Part shown: positions 6,635-13,468 of the stretch, one piece after another
How positions within the stretch are numbered: position 1 is the stretch's first letter
Layout of the letters: each line of letters starts with the position of its first letter
NCBI GenBank assembly: GCA_016934645.1
Contig: JAFGSL010000436.1
Span: 1-17,151, forward strand
Reading direction: 5' to 3'
Source of the DNA: Anaerolineae bacterium
GTDB taxonomy: Bacteria > Chloroflexota > Anaerolineae > B4-G1 > SLSP01
Length of the DNA: 17,151 nt
Position numbers and translations under genes: made by a program
The notes under the pieces: generated by a model
What the model was told of the DNA's origin: nothing
The model's database searches: none
What the model saw: the letters and a program-made list of their open reading frames with translations, nothing else

Positions 6635-8203
6635 ATGATTGTGTTTGCCTATTCTATTGCTGTTTTGCTGATGATTATTACGCCGGTGATTCTGGCGGTG
6701 CTGCTGCGCCGTCGTTTTGCTACACCTTGGTTCCTGTTTCTGGTTGGTTCGGCAACCTTTGTTGGATCGCAAATTGTTCACATCCCCCTGAATGAGTGGT
6801 TGGCGGATGTGGGCCTGCTACCGGCGACGGGGACGCTCGCTGGGCCGTCGCTCTGGCAGACGGCGCTTATCCTGGGGCTGACGGCGGGCCTTTGCGAGGA
6901 ACTGGCGCGCACTGTTGGGTACGCGCTGTTGCGGCGCTTCCGCCGCTTCGAGCATGGGGTGATGCTGGGTATCGGGCACGGCGGCATCGAGGCGATGGTC
7001 TTCGGCGGCGTACAGGTTGCCGCGTCGGTCACATCGCTGCTCTCGCTGCAAAGCGTGGATTTGGCGACGCTCAATCTCTCCGCTGACCAGATGACGGCAT
7101 TGAGCCACCAACTGGAGACCCTCAACGGTTCGCCGCTGTGGGCCGCACTCCCTTTTGTCGAGCGTTGCTTCGCAATGGTCATTCACGTCCTTTTGTCACT
7201 CCTCGTTTGGCGGGCGTTTGCGCAGCGTAAAGTCTGTTACGTTCCGCTGGCGATTGCATACCACGCCGCGTTTGACGCCGTCGCCGTCTACGTGGCGCAG
7301 CAAACCGAATCGGTGGTCATTATCTATGGGGCGCTGCTACTTTTGCTATCGCCGGGACTGGTCTGGCTCTGGCGCGTGTGGCGGAAAGAGGCTGGTCCGC
7401 GCCACGCAGCGGCATCCCCGGGCAGCGAGTGGCGCATTTTCATCGCCGCTACGCGCAAAGAGCTGTTGCAGCAATGGCGTACCAAACGCATCATCGTGGT
7501 GGGTGCGGTGTTCGCTTTCATCGGTTTGCTCTCACCCCTCGCCGCCAAGTTCACCCCGGAAATCATCCGCGCGGTTCCGGGCGCGGAGCAATTCGCCGAT
7601 CTGATCCCCGAACCAAGCATTGCAGATGTGATGACGCAGTATGTGAAAAACCTCACGCAGTTCGGCTTTATGATTGCTGTGCTGCTCGGCATGGGCGCTA
7701 TCGCCGGAGAAAAGGAAAAAGGGACGGCTGCGTTGATCTTGAGCAAGCCAATGCCGCGTTGGGTTTTCGTGTGCAGCAAATTCGCCGCGCAGACCGTCGT
7801 CTATATCGCCGCTTTTGTCATTGCGGCGCTGTGTACGCTCTATTACGCGTGGTTCCTCTTTGGCCCGGTGAACACGGGCGCTTTTCTGTTCAGCAACTTG
7901 CTGCTTCTGGCTTGGTTTATGACCTTCGTCGCCGTGACGCTGTTGGGCAGCGCCCTGACCCGCTCGGTCGGCACGGCAGCCGGGGTGGGGTTGGGCGGCG
8001 CGGTGCTGCTGATGCTCGCCGGCAATCTGCCCTGGTTCGGACCGGTGATGCCCAACGCGCTGGTCGCCTGGGCGAGCCAACTCGGCCTGGGGACATCGAC
8101 TGCGCCCGTCACTGCCAACGGCGGCGCGGTCGCGATGGCCTTGACGCTCGTGGTCGTCTGCGTCCTCGGCGCGATGGCGGCGTTTGAGCGGCAAGAATTG
8201 TAA
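6635..8203 (+). CDS. Fusion of YhfC-type intramembrane protease domain and ABC-2 permease
   Basis: This 522-residue polytopic membrane protein has two recognisable halves. Residues 1 to about 250 look like the YhfC family (CPBP/CAAX-protease relatives): several helices and three candidate active-site motifs, EELAR (Glu88-Glu89), GHGGIEA (His115, Glu119) and YHAAFDA (His210, Asp214). After a short charged linker (about 252-264), residues 266-522 look like an ABC-2 permease. These have a cytoplasmic TRKELLQQWRTKR entry, a first helix, an extracytoplasmic loop, AGEKEKGTAALILSKPMPR, and then about five helices. GAGGA at 6623-6627 lies 7 bases before ATG 6635. There is no stop or frameshift between the halves. 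It probably forms the membrane part of the transporter with the ATPase upstream. Whether the N-terminal half cleaves protein is unknown. Confidence 0.87.
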   Translation: MIVFAYSIAVLLMIITPVILAVLLRRRFATPWFLFLVGSATFVGSQIVHIPLNEWLADVGLLPATGTLAGPSLWQTALILGLTAGLCEELARTVGYALLRRFRRFEHGVMLGIGHGGIEAMVFGGVQVAASVTSLLSLQSVDLATLNLSADQMTALSHQLETLNGSPLWAALPFVERCFAMVIHVLLSLLVWRAFAQRKVCYVPLAIAYHAAFDAVAVYVAQQTESVVIIYGALLLLLSPGLVWLWRVWRKEAGPRHAAASPGSEWRIFIAATRKELLQQWRTKRIIVVGAVFAFIGLLSPLAAKFTPEIIRAVPGAEQFADLIPEPSIADVMTQYVKNLTQFGFMIAVLLGMGAIAGEKEKGTAALILSKPMPRWVFVCSKFAAQTVVYIAAFVIAALCTLYYAWFLFGPVNTGAFLFSNLLLLAWFMTFVAVTLLGSALTRSVGTAAGVGLGGAVLLMLAGNLPWFGPVMPNALVAWASQLGLGTSTAPVTANGGAVAMALTLVVVCVLGAMAAFERQEL

Positions 8204-8212
8204 TCAAGGGCG

Positions 8213-8316
8213 TAAACCTTACGAAGGTTAGCGCAAACATTTTTATGCAAACCAACCTGCTTTGACGGGAGAGCGCTTTTTAACAGCGTCATCTGTAACC
8301 TTCGCAAGGTTGCGCA
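8213..8316. repeat. Two copies of a palindromic element upstream of purE
   Basis: AACCTT-N3-AAGGTT occurs at 8215-8229 and 8297-8311. Similarity extends on both sides: GTA or GTAA before, and GCGCA within one base after. The copies start 82 bases apart in the 138-base gap. They could be paired operators for purEF or members of a dispersed repeat family. A degenerate copy (AACCTT-GTG-AGGTG) occurs at 15137-15150, overlapping a ribosome-binding site. The rest of this gap holds the purE ribosome-binding site AAGGAG (8331-8336); I see no convincing -35/-10 pair. Confidence 0.55.
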
Positions 8317-8341
8317 TACTATATTTCGTAAAGGAGTCTTT

Positions 8342-8806
8342 ATGTTAGCCGTTCTTATTTTGGGTTCTCCTGCCGACCGCGATTTCGCGGCCAAAATCAT
8401 GGCGGCGCTGGACGATTTCGGCATCCCGCACGTCACACGCATCGCGTCGGCGCACAAAGTGCCGCGCTATCTGTTGGATTTGTTGGCTGAGTATGAAGCC
8501 GATCCTCAGCCGAAGGTTTACATTACCGTCGCGGGACGCAGCAACGCATTGAGCGGGATGGTAGACGCGTCCGTTGCTGCTCCGGTGATCGCCTGCCCGC
8601 CCTATTCGGATAAGTTTGGCGGCGCGGACCTCTACTCGTCGCTGCGGACGCCGTCGGGCGTCGCGCCGGCCGTCGTGCTGGAGCCGAACAACGCGGCGCT
8701 GCTGGCGGCGAAAATCCTCGGCGTTGGCGACGCGGCGTTGCGCGAGAAAGTGTCGGCGGCGCAGGAGCAGCAGCGGCAACGGTTGTATGCGGCAGACAAG
8801 GCATAA
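8342..8806 (+). CDS. purE: Class II PurE, AIR carboxylase
   Basis: This 154-residue protein carries out the carboxylation step AIR to CAIR. It is short like other PurE proteins, with GSPADRDFAAKI at the N-terminus and SAHK (His38). The key positions follow class II, the animal PAICS and Treponema denticola type: AGRSNALSGM (64-73) instead of the class I A-G-G-A-A-H-L-P-G-M, CPP (85-87) instead of G-V-P, and SSLRTPSG (99-106). Class II enzymes use CO2 directly, whereas class I enzymes rearrange N5-CAIR made by PurK; no purK is in the window. AAGGAG at 8331-8336 is 5 bases before ATG 8342. Its TAA overlaps the purF ATG by one base. It is certainly PurE-family; the class II call is strong but read by eye. 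Confidence 0.95.
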   Translation: MLAVLILGSPADRDFAAKIMAALDDFGIPHVTRIASAHKVPRYLLDLLAEYEADPQPKVYITVAGRSNALSGMVDASVAAPVIACPPYSDKFGGADLYSSLRTPSGVAPAVVLEPNNAALLAAKILGVGDAALREKVSAAQEQQRQRLYAADKA

Positions 8807-10218
8807 TGTTGGACATCAAACTTAAAGAGGCCTGTGGTATTTGTGGCATCTACGCGCCCGGCGTGGACGTGGCCCGGATGTCGTTCTTCGCACTCTACGC
8901 CCTGCAACATCGTGGACAGGAGAGCGCGGGGATTTGCACCAGCGAACGTGGCTTGGCTCACCTCCACAAGGGCCTGGGTCTTGTCTCCCAGGTCTTCAAC
9001 GAGGACAACCTGCACCTCCTGCGCGGCGACCTTGCCATCGGCCACACGCGCTACTCGACGACCGGCAGCGTCAAACTGCTGAACGCGCAGCCCTACCTCA
9101 TCGAGACGGCGTTGGGTCCCCTGGCGATTGCGCACAACGGCAATCTCACCAACACCCATGCTCTGCGCCGCGACTTGTTACAACGCGGTGTGGGTCTCAC
9201 ATCCTCGTCGGATAGCGAAGTGATCACGCAGATGCTCGCCGGAGCTGCCGGGGATACCTGGGATGCGCGCATCACCGATTTCATGCTGCGGGCGCAGGGC
9301 GCGTACTCGCTCACCATCCTCACGCGCGACGCCGTCTACGCCGTGCGCGACCGGTGGGGATTCCGCCCGTTGTGCCTGGGCAAGCTCAACGGCAGCGGCT
9401 GGGTCTTCGCGTCAGAATCGTGCGCGTTTGGCCCCATCGGGGCGGAGTTTGTGCGCGAACTCAACCCCGGCGAAATCGTGCGCCTGGATGTGAATGGCGT
9501 TACCTCCTGGCAGACGCGGGATCAGAATTCCGACGCTGCGGGACACGCTTCCCTCTGCATCTTCGAGTACGTCTACTTCGCCCGGCCTGATTCGATGCTG
9601 GAAGGTCGCTCGGTCCACAACGTGCGCCGCAAGATGGGGCGCCAACTGGCGCGCGAGCATCCCGCCGAAGCCGACATTGTCATCGGTGTGCCGGACTCGG
9701 CGACGGCGCACGCCATCGGCTACGCCTACGAATCCGGCATTCCCTTCGGCGAGGCGCTCATCAAAAACCGCTACATCGGGCGGACGTTCATCCAGCCGGA
9801 CCAACGCATGCGCGATTTAGGCGTCGCCATCAAATACAACCCGCTGGCTGACCTGAAGGGCGAGCGCGTTGTCCTGGTGGACGATTCCATCGTACGTGGC
9901 ACCACCAGCGGTCCGATCGTCAATTTGCTGCGGCAGGCGGGTGCGAAGGAAGTCCACATGCGCGTCGCCTCGCCGCCAATCCGCTACCCATGCTTCATGG
10001 GTGTGGACATGGCGCGGCAGGAGCAACTCATCGCCGCAAATATGAGCGTGGATGAAATCGCCGCGCACATCGGCGTGGACAGCCTGGGTTACCTCTCCAT
10101 TGAGGGCCTGCGCAGCGTTGTTCCCTTCGACGGAACCGCGCATTGCCAGGCCTGCTTCAACGGGGACTATCCTGTGGGCGTAGACGATTCATTTGGCAAA
10201 GGAATGTTTGAAATGTGA
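8806..10218 (+). CDS. purF: Amidophosphoribosyltransferase
   Basis: This enzyme catalyses the first committed purine step: PRPP plus glutamine to phosphoribosylamine. At 470 residues it matches the Bacillus-type enzyme. The short propeptide MLDIKLKEA precedes Cys10 (CGICGIY), which becomes the N-terminal nucleophile after cleavage. The glutaminase half has HTRYSTTG and NGNLTN. The C-terminal half has the PRPP-binding loop VDDSIVRGTTS (358-368). Cys251, Cys396, Cys447 and Cys450 match the four ligands of the structural Fe4S4 cluster known in the B. subtilis enzyme, so this is the iron-sulphur, oxygen-sensitive form. It is coupled to purE by a TAATG overlap. Confidence 0.97.
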   Translation: MLDIKLKEACGICGIYAPGVDVARMSFFALYALQHRGQESAGICTSERGLAHLHKGLGLVSQVFNEDNLHLLRGDLAIGHTRYSTTGSVKLLNAQPYLIETALGPLAIAHNGNLTNTHALRRDLLQRGVGLTSSSDSEVITQMLAGAAGDTWDARITDFMLRAQGAYSLTILTRDAVYAVRDRWGFRPLCLGKLNGSGWVFASESCAFGPIGAEFVRELNPGEIVRLDVNGVTSWQTRDQNSDAAGHASLCIFEYVYFARPDSMLEGRSVHNVRRKMGRQLAREHPAEADIVIGVPDSATAHAIGYAYESGIPFGEALIKNRYIGRTFIQPDQRMRDLGVAIKYNPLADLKGERVVLVDDSIVRGTTSGPIVNLLRQAGAKEVHMRVASPPIRYPCFMGVDMARQEQLIAANMSVDEIAAHIGVDSLGYLSIEGLRSVVPFDGTAHCQACFNGDYPVGVDDSFGKGMFEM

Positions 10219-10264
10219 ACGTTGAACGGTCTCATTTGACGACGCTTTTGCATCGGAGGGACAC

Positions 10265-10990
10265 TTGGAAACTGACAAACCGAAGCTGTTTCGTATAGCC
10301 GTAGTTTATGCGATCGTCGTTTGGATGGTCATATCCTATTTGAATTATGTGCTTCCCTATGATCCGGATACTCCGACAAAATTCGATCTCGAACATCTGC
10401 TCTTCTGGAGCCTTCTGTATCTGCCGGTAATCGTACTTCCTGCGTTTGCGAACTGGAAGTTGCGAGATTTTGGCCTGGGTATCAATGGAGCAACCATACT
10501 TGCCGCGCTTCTGGTGGTCGGAATGTGTGGAAGTATGGTATTGAGTGTTGAGAGGAATTTGGCGCATGCTGCCACCGAGGCATTTGCCCGATCAGGTGAG
10601 GAGATCTTTTTTCGAGGCTTCGTGTACTTGTTACTGGAAAAGGTGTTCAGTAACCGAAAGCATCCCTGGTTGTGGGCCTTGTTTGGATCTTCCATTGTAT
10701 TTGTCGCTGCGCATACGAGTGCGTTTCAGGAATCGTACCTTAGCCAAAGGGAACAGCCTGCGCTCTACGTTGCACTTGAAAGGATTTTAAACGTTTTCCT
10801 GTTAGCAGTTGGCTTTGGGACAATTCGTGCCGTGACCGGCTCTGTCATTCCTACGGCATTGGCGCACTGCCTGGTGAACGGCGGTATTTTGACCCTGCCA
10901 TTTGTTTTGGCGACATTCGCTATTGGAATTCTGGTGGGCAGATTGCGAGGCGAAAATATGATAGGGAATTTGTTTCGCTTCTCTCAGTGA
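10265..10990 (+). CDS. CPBP-family intramembrane metalloprotease
   Basis: This is a 241-residue membrane protein with about six to seven helices and the three CPBP (CAAX protease/bacteriocin-processing) motifs: EEIFFRGF with Glu112-Glu113, His150 in FVAAHTSAF, and His201/Asn205 in ALAHCLVNGG. Members cleave prenylated proteins or peptides within the membrane, or act in bacteriocin self-immunity; the target here is unknown. The start is TTG 10265, chosen because GGAGGG (10255-10260) lies 4 bases upstream and the next in-frame Met falls inside the first helix. The gene interrupts purF and purD and has lower G+C than its neighbours, suggesting later insertion. No link to purine synthesis is evident. 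Confidence 0.87.
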   Translation: METDKPKLFRIAVVYAIVVWMVISYLNYVLPYDPDTPTKFDLEHLLFWSLLYLPVIVLPAFANWKLRDFGLGINGATILAALLVVGMCGSMVLSVERNLAHAATEAFARSGEEIFFRGFVYLLLEKVFSNRKHPWLWALFGSSIVFVAAHTSAFQESYLSQREQPALYVALERILNVFLLAVGFGTIRAVTGSVIPTALAHCLVNGGILTLPFVLATFAIGILVGRLRGENMIGNLFRFSQ

Positions 10991-11055
10991 AGCGAACTAC
11001 CTGATGATGGTATGTAGCCTACGCCTTTTATCTGTACAAATTGAATGGAGGCCTT

Positions 11056-13434
11056 ATGCGTATATTAGTTATCGGTTCGGGTGGACGTGAGCACGCGCTG
11101 GCGTGGAAATTGGCACAGTCGCCACAGGTTATAGACGTGTTTGTTGCGCCTGGTAACGGCGGGACGGTCGATGGAAAGTTGGCGAATGTGCCCGTGGCGG
11201 CAGACGACGTCTTTGAGCTGGTGGCATTTGCACAGAAAAACGCGATTGATCTCGCCGTGGTCGGTCCGGAAGTGCCGTTGGTGGCGGGTATCGTGGATGC
11301 GTTCCAGACTGCTGGAGTGCCTGCCTTTGGCCCCACACAGGCTGCCGCGCAGTTGGAAGGTTCCAAGGCGTTCGCCAAGCAATTTATGATCGAAGAGGGC
11401 ATTCCTACTGCATCTGCCGCGATATTCACAGAATACGACGCGGCATTGGCCTATCTCCGGCAGCTTGACGAACCGGTCGTCGTCAAGGCTGACGGGCTGG
11501 CGGCGGGCAAGGGCGTCCTCGTGTGCGACACCCGCGCCGAGGCCGAGGCCGCCCTCAAGCAGATTATGGTCGGACGCGCATTTGGCGCGGCGGGGGATAA
11601 GGCGCTTATTGAGGCGCGCCTCACCGGCGAGGAAACGTCGCTACTGGCGTTCTGCGATGGGGCGACGGTGATGCCGATGCTGCCTGCCCGCGATTACAAG
11701 CGCGCCCTCGATGGCGACGGCGGATTGAACACTGGTGGGATGGGCGGCTATTGCCCCTCGCCACACCTCACGCCAGAGCTGGTGGACGAGGTCACGCGGC
11801 GCGTGCTGCAACCGGTAGTGGATGGGATGGCGCGACGCGGCACGCCCTACATCGGCGTGCTCTACGCCGGGCTGATGCTCACCGAGGCCGGACCGCGCGT
11901 GCTTGAATTCAACTGCCGCTTCGGCGATCCCGAAACGCAACTGTTGATGCCGTTGCTCGACACAGACCTGGTGGACATTATGTATGCCTGTATCGAAGGC
12001 CGCTTGGCTTCTGTCCACATTACCTGGAAACCATTGACTAGCGTCGGCGTTGTCCTCGCCTCCGGTGGCTATCCCGGTGACTACGAGAAGGGGAAAAGAA
12101 TCAGCGGAGTGGAGAATCAGCGAATCGGCGAATCAGCGAATCAGCAAATCTCCCTGTCTACTGTCTACCGTCTACCGTCTACCGAGATTTTTCACGCCGG
12201 AACAAAATTACAGGAGGGCGAACTCTTCACCTCCGGCGGGCGCGTCCTCGCCGTCGTTGCCACTGCACCCACGCTCGTTGAGGCCCGTGAACGCGCCTAT
12301 GAGGCTGTATCCCACGTCCGCTTCGAGAGCACGCAGTACCGCACCGACATCGCAGCGAATGTGCCAATGGTGAATGGCCAGTCACAAATCGCAAATCAAC
12401 CAATCATCCATCAACAAATCTCCAATGCTTACGCCGCCTCCGGCGTGGACATCGACGCCAAAATGGACGCCTTCCGGCGGATGCGCGCGGCGGTGGAGAG
12501 CACGTACACGCCAGCAGTATTGGGCGGGATCGGGGCGTTCGGCGGGCAGATCGCGCTGGACGACGTGTGCCTGCACGACGCCGTGCTGGTCGCCTCGACG
12601 GACGGCGTGGGCACGAAGACGATGATCGCTGAAGCGATGGGGCGCTACGACACCGTCGGCCACGACATCGTCAATCACTGCGTCAATGACGTGTTAGTGC
12701 AGGGGGCGCGGCCTCTGTTCTTCCTGGACTACATCGCCTCCGGCAAGCTGGAGCCGGACGTGATCGTATCCGTGGTGAGTGGTTGCGCCGAAGCGTGTCG
12801 CGCCGTTGGCTGTGTCCTCATTGGCGGAGAGACGGCGGAGATGCCGGGTGTTTACAAGCCAGGATCGTTCGATTTGGTCGGCACACTCGTTGGCTGGGCG
12901 CCGCGCGAAGAATTGATCGATGGTCGCGACGTGCGTCCCGGCGACGTGTGCCTGGGTCTGCCGTCATCGGGACTGCACACCAACGGGTACTCGCTGGCGC
13001 GGCGCGTTTTTGCCGACGTGCGTTGGGATACGGTATTCCCGGAGTTGGACTGCTCTGTGGGCGAAGTGTTGCTCGCGCCGCACCGGGCCTATCTGGCCGA
13101 ATTTGATACGCTTGTCAGCGCAGGCGTGCGCATCAAAGCGCTGGCACACATCACCGGTGGTGGCTTCCCCGACAACCTGCCGCGCGTCCTGCCGGATGGC
13201 GTCGGTGTGACGCTCGACCGCGCCGCGTGGACCGTCCCGCCGATCTTCCGCTTGATTCAGCAGCGCGGGCAGGTCAGCGACGATGAGATGTACCGCGTGT
13301 TCAATATGGGTGTCGGCATGGTCGTCATTGTCGCACCGGAGGATGTGGACGCGGCGTTGGCGGCGTTGGCGGAGGCGCTGGTGATCGGGGAGACAATGGC
13401 GTGGGATGGGGCAGGAGCGCGCACTCGACTATAG
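11056..13434 (+). CDS. purD-purM: PurD-PurM fusion: GAR synthetase / AIR synthetase
   Basis: This 792-residue fusion covers two purine steps. Residues 1 to about 438 are PurD (phosphoribosylamine-glycine ligase, ATP-grasp), with GSGGREHA (7-14), PARDYKRALDGDGGLNTGGMGGY, and RFGDPETQ (288-295). Residues about 458-792 are PurM (FGAM cyclo-ligase making AIR), with GVDIDAK (463-469), DGVGTKTM (516-523), GGETAEMPGVY (590-600) and SSGLHTNGYS. Both halves look complete, and the frame is open across the junction. ATG 11056 is chosen because TGGAGG (11046-11051) precedes it and MRILVIGSGGREHA is the usual PurD start; an in-frame TTG at 11041 lies upstream of that site. A repeat-derived insert (about 348-376) and a repeat-like linker (about 440-456) are present. 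The AIR product feeds PurE. Confidence 0.95.
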   Translation: MRILVIGSGGREHALAWKLAQSPQVIDVFVAPGNGGTVDGKLANVPVAADDVFELVAFAQKNAIDLAVVGPEVPLVAGIVDAFQTAGVPAFGPTQAAAQLEGSKAFAKQFMIEEGIPTASAAIFTEYDAALAYLRQLDEPVVVKADGLAAGKGVLVCDTRAEAEAALKQIMVGRAFGAAGDKALIEARLTGEETSLLAFCDGATVMPMLPARDYKRALDGDGGLNTGGMGGYCPSPHLTPELVDEVTRRVLQPVVDGMARRGTPYIGVLYAGLMLTEAGPRVLEFNCRFGDPETQLLMPLLDTDLVDIMYACIEGRLASVHITWKPLTSVGVVLASGGYPGDYEKGKRISGVENQRIGESANQQISLSTVYRLPSTEIFHAGTKLQEGELFTSGGRVLAVVATAPTLVEARERAYEAVSHVRFESTQYRTDIAANVPMVNGQSQIANQPIIHQQISNAYAASGVDIDAKMDAFRRMRAAVESTYTPAVLGGIGAFGGQIALDDVCLHDAVLVASTDGVGTKTMIAEAMGRYDTVGHDIVNHCVNDVLVQGARPLFFLDYIASGKLEPDVIVSVVSGCAEACRAVGCVLIGGETAEMPGVYKPGSFDLVGTLVGWAPREELIDGRDVRPGDVCLGLPSSGLHTNGYSLARRVFADVRWDTVFPELDCSVGEVLLAPHRAYLAEFDTLVSAGVRIKALAHITGGGFPDNLPRVLPDGVGVTLDRAAWTVPPIFRLIQQRGQVSDDEMYRVFNMGVGMVVIVAPEDVDAALAALAEALVIGETMAWDGAGARTRL
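12098..12181 (+). repeat. Tandem 8- and 7-base repeats inside the purD coding region
   Basis: GAATCAGC or a one-base variant occurs at 12098-12105, 12114-12121, 12122-12129, 12130-12137 and 12138-12145. It is followed by AAATCTCC (12146-12153) and then four copies of a 7-base unit CTGTCTA/CCGTCTA at 12154-12181. The block is translated in frame as about 28 residues between EKGKRISG and EIFHAGTKL, two stretches normally separated by only a few residues in PurD. No stop results. It looks like intergenic repeat material inserted at a tolerant surface loop. Confidence 0.8.
12380..12428 (+). repeat. Repeat-like segment at the PurD-PurM junction
   Basis: This segment contains CAAATC-type words recurring at short spacing (12385-12390, 12392-12397, 12415-12420) and ends in CAAATCTCC, the same 9-base ending found in the purD insert (12145-12153). 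Translated in frame it gives a Gln/Asn/Ile-rich linker between the two enzymes. An ATG at 12426, where a stand-alone purM might start, is out of frame with PurM. Confidence 0.55.
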
Positions 13435-13468
13435 CATACATAGATTTGCACATCGGAGGCACGTATCT

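Noticed and set aside
1155..8203. Defence island or novel anti-phage system (kinase, Nudix, GNAT, protease, ABC)
   Set aside because: None of the genes carries a known defence signature, nuclease or effector, and all are common housekeeping or signalling families in this kind of genome.
12098..12181. CRISPR array suspected from regularly spaced repeats
   Set aside because: The units are only 7-8 bases with no spacers between them, and the block is translated within purD; no cas gene is present.
12361..12430. Separate purM start codon (ATG 12426, or ATG 12367 in frame)
   Set aside because: ATG 12426 is out of frame with PurM, and no ribosome-binding site precedes ATG 12367. The frame is continuous from PurD, so a fusion is the simpler reading.
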